64,000 bases of DNA, from the NCBI GenBank assembly GCA_016859345.1, contig CM029126.1, positions 5,291,001-5,355,000 of the forward strand, written 5' to 3'. The DNA comes from Istiophorus platypterus. Lineage: Eukaryota; Chordata; Actinopteri; Istiophoriformes; Istiophoridae. This document shows, one piece after another, positions 1 to 9,682 of this stretch; position 1 is the first letter of the stretch; each line of letters opens with the position of its first letter. Both the position numbers and the translations under genes were made by a program. The notes below the pieces were generated by a model that was given only the letters and a program-made list of their open reading frames with translations, was not told the DNA's origin and made no database searches.

Positions 1-253
1 ACAATAAACCCTGGTGACCGTAGCAGCTGATGAATTTGAACTGGTTATAGGAAAAACAGGTTTGTTTTCGTTAGCTGCTACGAGCTAATGAATTAGCTAC
101 TGGCTACACAATCTAAACAATAGACTGAAGTTCAGGAAACTTTGCCACATTCGAGTCGGAGTCGACAAAGCGGCAAAACAAAACAAAAAACACCCGCAAC
201 GACAATAACCTTTGAAAAAGAAACAAGAGAAAAAGACCACAGTTGTCACTAAC

Positions 254-495
254 TTTGCTTGTGCCTCGTCCAAACTTTGGTCAGTGATGGTCATGATTTG
301 CTGCAGTATGTCGCCGATGTCTCTGCGGGTTTCGTGTCCGTTTTCCGTGCCCTCGAGGCCCGGCTCCCCTCCGTCGGACCGGTGCTGGGAAGGCTGGTGA
401 ACCGAGTTGAGCGCATGCATCCCCGGGTGGCCGCTCATGCCGAGTCCCCGGCCGTTGGAGGCCCCGTTGCCCGTCAGAGGCTGCTGCTGCAACAT
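254..495 (-). CDS. pbx2: PBX TALE-homeobox factor, coding exon 1 (partial gene, probably pbx2)
   Basis: PBX proteins are nuclear homeodomain cofactors that pair with HOX and MEIS/PREP proteins on DNA. Only coding exon 1 is present (80 codons plus 2 bases). It ends at 254 in a codon split by the donor GTTAGT (253-248), and the homeodomain exons lie beyond the left edge. The start at 495 (MLQQQPLTGN) was chosen because it has A at -3. The open frame extends further upstream, but the extra residues look like translated GC-rich leader. The residues before about 58 are low-complexity and variable, as is usual in PBX. From residue 59 the diagnostic start of the PBC-A domain is visible (DIGDILQQIMTITDQSLDEA), nearly invariant in PBX1-4. 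The pbx2 assignment rests mainly on the neighbouring gpsm3, rgl2 and phf1, which are linked to PBX2 on human 6p21.3. Sequence alone cannot exclude pbx1, pbx3 or pbx4. Confidence 0.88.
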
Positions 496-660
496 CTTGA
501 GCGACGCACAGTGGCGACGACCGCTGCCCGACTGCGCTCGGAGACGAGCGGGGCCGAGCGCGTCGCACGGAGCGGGGGCCCCTAGCGACCGTCGGCCAAA
601 GGTACAAGCCGCGTAGACGCGCTGCAGCATGTGGCACACAGACAATCTGGGGGGGGTGGG
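296..660 (-). promoter_or_regulatory. CpG-rich 5' region of the pbx gene
   Basis: This stretch is clearly richer in G+C and CpG than the AT-rich flanks. It covers pbx coding exon 1 and about 165 bases upstream of its start codon, as expected for a CpG-island promoter of a developmental regulator. I see no convincing TATA box. The upstream edge is a short G tract near 650-658, followed by a microsatellite at 756-822. The exact transcription start cannot be placed by eye. Confidence 0.5.
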
Positions 661-755
661 TGGCGGGGCAGCGGATGAGTAACGTCGCTCAGTTAAATAA
701 GTGTGACCACAACAACAAAAACATCTTCACAACCCGCATTTATAGAAAGCAGAAG

Positions 756-756
756 C

Positions 757-822
<66 letters not shown>
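756..822. repeat. (GT)n-(GA)n microsatellite
   Basis: About 23 GT units run into about 8 GA units without interruption. It is a compound dinucleotide repeat lying between the divergent pbx and gpsm3 genes. Confidence 0.97.
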
Positions 823-2017
823 TGAAGGTGAAAATAAAGAAATAAGACCTAAATAAATCAAAATAAAAGGGACATGTCTCTGTGCTCTCTTGCCAATCTG
901 CCTGGCTACAAGCACACAGACAGACACTCAGATTAAATACACTACTGTCTTTAATTCCTCGGTTTTAAAGTGATAATTTCACTTAGACTGCTTCTCTCAC
1001 TTGTTTGAGTCTACTTCTCCTTTTAGCTGTAAGTCAACAGGATGTGAGCCAAAACCACAGCCTTGTAAGAACAACTGCGCCTGTTTCAACATGTTGCAGT
1101 TGGTCCTGACATAATCAAATGAGCAGCAGTTAAATCTGCCTCTGCTTTGACAGCTTTAACTTTTAAAAAAAACAAACAAAAAAAAAACCAAACCGTGGCT
1201 TGGGACCATACGTAGACTTACGAAATGCATGTTGGTGGTTCCTTCTGTTTTTGGCATTTATATTCTACAATAGCATCGGTTTTCATATGTGGGCCAAATA
1301 AATAGGGGTGGGCTGGGGTAAGAGGAACAGGAAGAGAGGAGTTGAGAGAGAGAGAGAAGGTAGAAAGGCAGAGTGGTGAGACTGTTGCGTCGGCATTTGA
1401 AACTCTTCATAGCAGGGTTTTTTTTTCTTCTTCTCTGTAAAGATATTAACAAGACAAGTGTCAAGCCAAAAAATGCTGCACTCAGTCTGTGCTGACTTCG
1501 AGAGATGATGCTCTGAAGGGACGGATTTCAAAAGATAAAGGTAAGAGCAAAATATCTGCATTTACATTTGCTCTATGACACACGAGGTAACGTTTGTGGG
1601 CAAATACAACAAGGGGATATAACTGTCAACACTGAATTAGGAGCGAAACTTCTGGCAAAATACACAACAGAAATCATCAACCAGCAGCAAGGAGCTGACA
1701 TCTCCGATCAAGTTGTCACACACTGTTGTCGTACAGTAAACACGAATATATTACTTACAGTCAGATTTTCTGCTTAAACATCTGTAGCCAACGTGCTGGA
1801 ACCTGCAAGACTGGTTTCTCATACATTTCTTTGCAATAGAAACACACAGCTGTTCTGTAGCAGCTCTCATGTCCGTTCCAAGTCACTTCAGATTTGCTTT
1901 GTCTGATATGTCTTTGCTCTGATTACTCTTCTTGGAAGAAGTAAAAAATTTGATTGTCAAAGTCTTATGACCTAAAATCTATGTCCTAACCCCTGTGTCT
2001 GTGTATCTCCCTGTCAG
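823..2017. other. Intergenic region pbx-gpsm3, possible gpsm3 leader exon
   Basis: No coding exon is recognisable here. Because gpsm3 coding exon 1 starts at an apparent splice acceptor (CTGTCAG ending at 2017), a non-coding leader exon should lie upstream. A donor-like AAAG/GTAAGA at 1540/1541 preceded by GA-rich sequence is one candidate, but nothing else supports it. The rest is AT-rich with A runs near 1165-1190. Confidence 0.3.
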
Positions 2018-2035
2018 GGTTTTAAAGCAAGATCA

Positions 2036-3964
2036 ATGGACTGCACAGAAAACAAGGTTGAAATGGCCAAAGAAGGGCCGCTGGAACCCCTTGTCATCAC
2101 CGAAGAGGGAGACCTAACAGAAGGTGTCGCCGAGGGAGGGGGCACAAGGGGTCGAGCTATAATCAAACTGAAATTAAGTGGGCAGCCGGCTCCGAAAAAG
2201 GAAGAGGGGCACCCGGGGGAGGACAAATATGAAGAAGACGCTGTGAGCAAAATGCGTTTGGAGGAGGAGAGCCCGGGAAAACTACGAACAGGCACAGAGG
2301 ACGACCATGGAGGGGAGGTTGATGTGGACGAGGCGGACAAACAGGAAGATGATGAAAGAGAGGAAAATGAGAACAGGAACGATGGACAGAATGGAAGTGA
2401 TAGTAATGGTGAAGGGCAGATGGGTGAAGTGATGGGGATTAATGAAAAACCTGCGAAACCCAGTGACACGGAGGATGAAGAGGTCACACGAGATGACCCT
2501 AAACTGGACATAAAGAGAGTGGATTCACCTGGGCAACAGCCTGAAGGGACAGAGAGCCCAGAGGAGGATTCAAAAAAGGTCTGTAAACTGTTAATTAATT
2601 TTAGCTTTGCCTCGTGCCCTGAGGTTACATCTAATAGTTAATCAGTTATTAGATCATGCAGTGAAAAACAAATTGTTTGTAACGCTCTTGATTTTACCAA
2701 CCAGCCACCATGTACTATACGAGAAAAACAATCTCTTGATGGAAAAACAGCAGGTATCATTTTGTTACCGAGCATGTGGGAATACGTAGGAGTCAAGTGA
2801 ATTCTTATGCTGTGCCAACAAACAGTCCGTGCCACTCACTGGAAACCTTTCTTCCCTCCCTCCCTCATTTCTTGCTCTTTTTTCTTTTTTCTTTTCTGCT
2901 GCCACCTACCCACATTTTCTCAGGCTCATCGCTTAACCCCTGAGTTCCCAGAGGCGCTATATGAGCTGCTCTGTACCCTTCAGGAGGGGAGACGGCTCAA
3001 TGACCAGCGTTGCTCCTTCAGGAAAGAGAGCGGGATCAGGAGGCGGCGGTGCCACTCCGAGCCCAACACCACCAAGCCAGTCAACAGAGGTAGGAGCCCT
3101 TGTAGAAACTAAAAAAAAAAATTTTAAAGAATTTAAAAAAAATCTGTTTTTACGTAGTAATGTGCTGAAACCAATGCAGCTGTTCGCATTTGTTTCAATG
3201 CTGACTCATGTCGATCAAGCTGAAACATGAAACTACCAGTTCTCAGTGACCCAAAAATGTTGTGAAACATGTGCGACCGGCACGTTTCCACGTCTCTCCC
3301 CTGACCACTGACCACTGACCACTTCAAGCCTCCTACTCTCTAACCATCAAAGCTCTTCTCTCCCATTTCCCCACAGTCGTTTTTTCCTCCATGACCTCAC
3401 TGCAGAAAGAGGAGTTTTTCGAGCTGGTGGCCACCGCTCAGGCCCGCCGGCTCGATGACCAGAGGGCGCAGCTTGAAAGGTCACCACAGCCAAAGCCGAA
3501 AGCCAGAAGTATCAGGGGCAGCATAAAGCAACTCTCTTTTGTTAAAAAGCCTGCGCCAGTTCCTGTGCCTAAAGAGGATCTTTATAACATGATTCTCACA
3601 ACACAAGTAAGAAATCTGAACATTTTTGTGTTAAAATATTTTTATCATCATATAAGGCGTTGTTGGCTTTGTTTTTTAGAAAACTATCAGGTTTTCAAAA
3701 GTGCATGGTCATAACAGAAAAAACACCTTATGAAACACCTGCGTCACGTCAACTTAAGCGGAGACTTACTCAACGTAAACATGACTTCAGGCTTTAACTT
3801 TCCCACTTTCCTTCCACCAACAGGCCCAGGGCCGGCTGGAGGACCAGCGCAGCAGGGCCCCAGGTCCCATGGACGATGAGGACTTCTTCTCCTTGCTCCT
3901 GAGGGTCCAGGGGGGGCGCATGGACGAGCAGAGAACCGAACTACCATGCATGTTGCAAACCTGA
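2036..3964 (+). CDS. gpsm3: GPSM3/AGS4-like G-protein signalling modulator with four GoLoco motifs
   Basis: GoLoco proteins bind GDP-bound G-alpha-i and slow nucleotide release in the cytoplasm or at the cell cortex. Exons 2036-2578, 2924-3089, 3377-3606 and 3824-3964 join in phase to 359 aa, all at GT-AG junctions; the stop is TGA 3962-3964. Residues 1-181 (exon 1) are very acidic and low-complexity. Four GoLoco cores follow: about 190-213 (LYELLCTLQ...RRLNDQR), 248-270 (FFELVATAQARRLDDQR), 302-325 (LYNMILTTQ...GRLEDQR) and 331-353 (FFSLLLRVQGGRMDEQR). Each keeps the D/E-Q-R end that supplies the arginine finger. The end resembles human GPSM3 (LLLRVQGG.RMEEQR), and GPSM3 neighbours PBX2 in human. 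Human GPSM3 is about 160 aa with three motifs, so this protein is longer and has one more. No TPR repeats are present, which argues against GPSM1 and GPSM2. Confidence 0.88.
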
Positions 3965-6659
3965 GATGGAACAAAAAAAAAAAAAAAAAAACCCAAAAAA
4001 CAAAAAAAAAACTATGGGGCGGAAACCACCTGTAGCCTTTTTTTGACTCATTTTTCTGTTAAAAGAAGGTTTTGTTGACCCCGATGATGCTTTGTTATAG
4101 GGAACTATTACCCCTCTTGATGGTGGTTGTCAGAGTTGAAGCTGATGAGACTGTAGCAAAAAAACGCTAATGTTTGAGTAACATAGCTTTTTAACAAGAC
4201 TGGATGATGTTCCCAATAAGATTGTGAAGTTTACTCCCTGTTAGGTTTATTTCCTAGTAAATAAGATCAGTAGATATGCTTTTTTATTGCCAAATTTATC
4301 TTCTTATTGAATGTATGCAATGAGTGGTTGAAAGGTTTAGTGTTTGTTCCTCTTCTCAGTGTGGAGGAGGCAGTCTATTTTGTCCCTGTTATTCTCCTTT
4401 TTTGTACAGAGGACACTGAACACACCAGAAATGGTGGTGAGGGGATTAGAGCTCCAAGGCCAGACAGTGCTTGACCGTATATGGATAATTCTCCCAAGAA
4501 AACAAAAAAGAATAAATAAGCAAAGAGTGTTTATGACCCATTTGCATCTATCCATTTATTCAATTTGTCCAAAATGTTGTCAGGAAAAAAAGGAGAGATT
4601 TATCACACGGCCTAATGAAGACATCATTAAAGTACATATTCTTTCTTTTTTATTTTATTTTTATCATATCAAACACAGCGGAGTGTAACTACAAGCGGTG
4701 ACACTAACGAGGACGTGTAGAACCTGCTCTGTTATTTTCATTGTTGATCATCACTCCCCTGCTCTGGTTACATTCCCACAAACTAGATGGTTTCTGAACT
4801 CTCTAAAACACCCTGTTTCAAATAAATCAAAATATTCACATATCTTGTGATGTCTCACTTACAGTAAGGAACAAAGGTAGTCAATGATAAAGGTGTTAAC
4901 CTATTACAGAATAAGTTAACATGAGAATGGGTGTTGTTTCAAAGTTCCTGATTTTCATTTTACATAACCACATCCTTTTTTTATTAAAGGTCATGTCAAT
5001 AAAAACAAACGGTGGCTACTTATTCAGCAACATCAAAAAACATGCAGTATTCATAACTAGATTTTAAGTGACAGAAAGGCTCATTCATTCTTCAGAAAGT
5101 AGCTGTAAAACACATTTTAAATAAAATATTTTACGTGTGTATTTTATGAATCTTAGTACAGATAACAGGAAAAACTTGTTCAACTAGTGTTGACACATAA
5201 ATGCGGGAGCAACTGTGAAGATCACAGTCAATAACACTGCTTTACAGAAGTTGCTTTACAGCAATTGTTGCCAAATAGAACTCGAGAGTTACTCATTAAA
5301 ACCCCATGATCCAAAACCCTGGTTTCTAAAAGATCTAGTATTCTTGCAAAATATTTACACATGCAATAATCAGGGCCACTTTCGTGTCACCAGGCAGAAG
5401 GGGCCCCCTTCGTCTGCCTAGCTCAGAGGTAGACTCTCTGAGAAGTTCTGGGGTTAGAGGTGACAAGAGGACGCTGTGTGACCTCCTCAAACAGAACTCT
5501 GGCAATGTGGTTTAGGATCCACATTAAAAAGGAGAAAGCACAAAGGGTGTCAAACAGGCAGAACAGAAAAATTTTCACTTTCACTTTTGTTGAATTATTA
5601 AAAGGAAAAAGAAAAAAAACGAAGGGAGCTCAGTTAACTTATTAAAAAATCATAATCCGTATTCTGTCACATGACCTGATTTTGATGTGCCTGCACTCCA
5701 AATCATCCGGTGACATGGGAGGCAGATAAACATTTCAAACAAAGAAGAGGAACAGACGAACAGAGGAAGAGAAGAGTAAGCATGTAGCAAAAAAAGAAAC
5801 CATGCTTTTTTATACCAATACTCTGAAAGTTTCAAGTAGTAGGAAAAAACAGCATTGTGGCTATTACTCAAGTTCAAACTCCAATTCTAAGATAGATATG
5901 TGCAATATGTGCGTATGGGTCAGTTCAGTATATCCAGGAAACAGCTTGCTAGTGTAACATTTTAGAGAACCGGTTCTTAACCAGGTCATCATGTTTGCCA
6001 TTTTTTAAAATTAAAGACTACTAGTCGATAGCTCCTTCTTGTGTGCCGTTGGGGCATTATACTCAAACAGTTTTCGTTGATTGGATGTTTAAGTCTGTAA
6101 AACCTTCACCTAAAACCTTCACACTAACGCTATTCGAGATCTATGCTTTGTAGAGTTTTCGGAGGCTTTTCCACCATACCGATGTTATATTTAGCGGGAA
6201 GACACTGAAAGTGAGAGTCAGGGTGTCGCATCCTGTTTTGTTTTTGTGTTTCCTGTTTTTTCCAGCTCTGGCTTAATCAGCTGATTGACAAGCACCTGTG
6301 CTGACCTGTGGGCCGAGGTAGGACTTTTGTTCAGCTCCCTCTCTTATCTATCTCCTCCTCCAGCCTGCAACCTTTTGTGTGGTTGGTGTATGCCTTTTAT
6401 TCATTTATTCATCTATTTTGATAGACATTTATGCAGGAAACTTTGAGCTGGTTGTTACAAGTAGATGGAACTTCCATAGATATTTTCATTTACTTTTTTA
6501 CTGACAAACATAGCTGAGTTGCCCCTAAAGAGCAAATCTTATCAACTTAGACTCCATGACTTTACTAATATAGCTATTGTCTATAAGAGCGCCACTACTT
6601 TTTAAAAGGCTCATGAAAGTATAGTTGTAAAAATGTCCTTTTATGTTACGTTATTAGCA
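3965..6659. other. gpsm3 3' untranslated region and intergenic DNA
   Basis: An A-rich stretch (3972-4010) directly follows the gpsm3 stop. AATAAA hexamers occur at 4511-4516 and 4821-4826, and the latter is a reasonable polyadenylation signal. No exon, RNA gene or clear mobile element was recognised from there to the CpG-rich block at 6660; the sequence is AT-rich. Confidence 0.4.
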
Positions 6660-7290
6660 GTTACACCTTTTTCTATGCGGCCGAGCTCCCGGCTGACGTC
6701 ACCGACCACCTGACCGAAAGCCTGGGACTTTCAGACAAGGAGAAGACGGTCGCGAAGAAATGACGGGGCATTGGTAAATGGGTCCAAACATACATTTCCC
6801 CGGTCACTGTTTCGCACCGTGTTTGGTTTTTACAGTAAGATTTACTTAGCTTATGTTTGGCGTCTCTTGTTTTATTATAACCGCCCTGATTTTTCTTTCT
6901 TTTTTCTTTTTAACGGGACACGTTAGCCACCGTTGCTAGCTAGCTAGCTAGCTAGCTACCTAGCCTCCAACGTTTACCCCTGACGTCACTGTCCTCTCCT
7001 CTCCCCTCCTCTCCGTGTTATAGTCCGAGACCAAAACACGAATGGAGCCGAAGATGAAACCGAGCCGGGGTCGGGGACCTCGGTGGGTCTTCACGGCGAG
7101 GACGAGGTGAGGAGCTGCGGGGTCTGCGGGGTCTGCGGAGGCTGCGGAGGCTGCGGGGCTGAGGACGAACACGCTCAGGTCGAGACGGTACCGGGCGCTT
7201 AAGTCAAACCACCACGGGTGCCTTTTCATTTCTCATCTCTCAGCTCGGGTGTGACCGTCAGTCTCCAGCTCAGCGGCTGCGGGGCTCTGC
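6660..7290 (+). promoter_or_regulatory. CpG-rich promoter-like block with two CRE palindromes
   Basis: G+C and CpG content rise sharply here between AT-rich flanks. Two perfect cAMP-response palindromes TGACGTCA lie at 6694-6701 and 6981-6988. A donor-like GACGAG/GTGAGG occurs at 7106/7107. DNase II coding exon 1 begins exactly at an acceptor (8936/8937), so this gene needs an upstream leader exon, and this block is the obvious candidate promoter. A GC-rich imperfect repeat of GCTGCGGGGTCTGCGG type occupies about 7108-7162. Assignment to the DNase II gene is inference. Confidence 0.5.
6935..6958. repeat. (GCTA)n simple repeat
   Basis: Six tandem GCTA units, self-complementary as CTAG, lie inside the CpG-rich block between the two CRE palindromes. 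Confidence 0.9.
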
Positions 7291-7449
7291 CGTGATTTCT
7301 ATGGTCGGTGTCACTTGGAGTTATACGTTATTTAAATGTGTGTTTTTGTCTTATTCGTGTTTCACGGATGCTACCTCCTGAATCCAGTCCTGGAAATGGA
7401 AGTTTTTAATAATTCATGTCTGTCTGTCTTTTGTTTTTGTTTTTTGTGA

Positions 7450-8186
7450 GGTATATTTACTCAAGCACCGTACTTAAGTACATTTCTGCGTTTACTTTGA
7501 CTTTACTTGAATACTTCCACTTGAGTCTACTGTAAACCTCTACTTCACTACACTTCAGAGGGGAAACATTGTACTATTTACTCTAGTACATTTATTTAAC
7601 CTCAAAAGCTGATTACTTTTCACAATAAAAATACAAAATATAAGTAATGAAGGTATTTACAGCTACTCTCTGCTTTACCCTCTCCAAACATTACACTGAA
7701 TATACTGTATCCAATATTCTGAAATGGGTCATTCTGTATAGTGAGTACTTTTTACTTTTGGTACTTTAAGTATCTTTTGCTGCTAAAACATCTGGAGTTT
7801 CGATGCAGAAGTTTTGCTTTTAACACTTCTTTGTATCCCCCTATTTAGCATTTATTGGAAGTACATAGACATACTTCTCTCATGAAGACAGATTTTATAT
7901 TATTATGACTGATTTTTACAATGTTTTTATTCATTATCTGTTTATACAGTAGCCTCCACTAATGGGTACCCAAAGGAAGAGTTACAAATCACAAATACAT
8001 CAATAAACACTTATATCTGCTGGGACATTATAGTGTGTTAGATATATTTATCAAATGTTTATATATCACTTATAAATACCAAATTGGGGGAACCTAAAGT
8101 AAAGCATTACTGAGTATTTCTATGCTGTTGTATTGGCACCTCTACTCAAGTAAAAGATGTACAGTAAGTACTTTTTCCACCACTTA
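7450..8186. mobile_element. Non-autonomous DNA-transposon-like repeat, copy 1
   Basis: The stretch is built of phrases such as TTTACTTGA, CTACACTTCAGAG and TACTTTAAGTA, and ends TTTTTCCACCACTTA. The inverted complement of that end (TGGTGGAAA) opens the related copy at 35963. Internal phrases (acaTTTCAGAGG, gagTACTTTTTACTTTTGGTACTTTAAG) are shared between the copies. It has no coding capacity. The family assignment (MITE-like) is inference; the shared sequence is seen directly. Confidence 0.6.
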
Positions 8187-8488
8187 ATTGGATTAGATAA
8201 ATTGGCTTGATGTTAAATATTCTTGAGATTAATTACATTTTTACAATGAGTGGTGGAAAAATCCCTCAGTAAAAGCTGTAGCAGCAATTTAAAAATACTA
8301 CAGCAGTGTGTGTGTGTGGGGGGGGGGTATGTCAGATGAATATATTTAGAGTTAAGTAAATATATTGCCTTCTACCTCTTCATACATAGACAAAAAAAAC
8401 CCTCAGGTCATACTGGCCACAAATTTCATCTGAGGCCTCAGATGTCTGAATTGGGCAAAAGAAAGTGGGTATTTTCCAAAGCTGTGGT

Positions 8489-8585
8489 CTTTTTAGTACC
8501 AAATTCCCTCTTTTTGTCAGAATCCCTTCACTGCAGATTGGCAACACTTGCCACTGAAACACAGAGGGAATTTGATACTAAAAAG
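8489..8585. repeat. 23-bp inverted repeat with 51-base spacer
   Basis: Arms 8489-8511 (CTTTTTAGTACCAAATTCCC...) and 8563-8585 are reverse complements at 22 of 23 positions. They could form a cruciform or RNA hairpin, or be the ends of a small mobile element. It lies just upstream of the DNase II start exon. Confidence 0.85.
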
Positions 8586-8936
8586 GATTGTAACTTGCAG
8601 GATCCCAGCTGAATTTGTCCAACTCGGACTGAATTTTTTACACAGCACAGACACTGCAGATGCTGCTCCTCATCACTCACATTAAAACTGATGCCTCTTT
8701 GATGGCCATGTGAACCGAAGAAACAACTACAGTGACCAATAACTCTTCCGATGCACATATTCATGCACAACTGAGGTTACATTCTGATATCAAATAGTTT
8801 GTATTGTGCATGGTTATGTCAGTACTGTTTTAGGATAGACTTGAAAAAAAAATGTGAACCTACCCTTTAATCCACCAGTGTCCTGAATACCCTCGTAACT
8901 GTAAATGATTAATTTGAGTCTGTCTCTTGTTCTTAG

Positions 8937-9646
8937 ATGCTTCTATTCCTGTCACTGCTGATCTTGTGTGCACCACTAGGGGGCGACACCTCACCAATCA
9001 GCTGCTACAATGATCAAGGAGATGCTGTTGATTGGTAAATTAATAAAAATTATCCTGGACATATATACTGTATAGTTTGTTTTAACCAAGATAGGTGTCA
9101 TTAGTCAATTGAAGCCCTATTAATCTGAATATTAGTAATTTGAAATTCATTTTTAGTGTTTCCAGCCATGCAACAATGTACTTTAGGTAGTTTTAGAGCC
9201 TCACAAATGTCTTCCTCTCCCTGTCTTTTTCTGAACCAGGTTCTATCTATACAAGCTGCCTAAAGAACATGGCAGAAAACCTCCCAAATCTGGTGAAATG
9301 TACTTACTCTTGGAGAAAGGGAGTGAGGAATGGTCTAACGGGAAGGGGACAGTGAACGACACCACGGGGGCCCTGGGCAGGACGGTCGGACAGCTGTACT
9401 CACAAAAGAAGGTCTGTGTCTATTTGCTGTGTTATTTCTCTCTGTAACCAATTCAGCAGATTCAGGGTTTTTTTGGTTTGTTTTTTCATATACTCAGAGT
9501 TGGAGTTGATTTTCAAGGAAGTGTGTCAGATGAAAGTCAGAAGCCCCCTCTAAATGTGATGCTTCAAAATTATCAGTTTTCCGTCCCTTGTTATTCATGT
9601 ATTAAAAATATGCACGGCTAATGTGAAATGATTGAGCCAAGGTCTA

Positions 9647-9682
<36 letters not shown>

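Noticed and set aside
496..645. N-terminal extension of the pbx open frame up to 645
   Set aside because: The frame is open by GC-rich composition only; the residues before MLQQQ show no resemblance to PBX proteins and the downstream ATG has a better context.
2014..2511. 165-residue Ser/Pro-rich open frame on the minus strand
   Set aside because: It is the complement of the acidic gpsm3 exon; Glu/Asp-rich coding gives Ser/Leu/Pro on the other strand.
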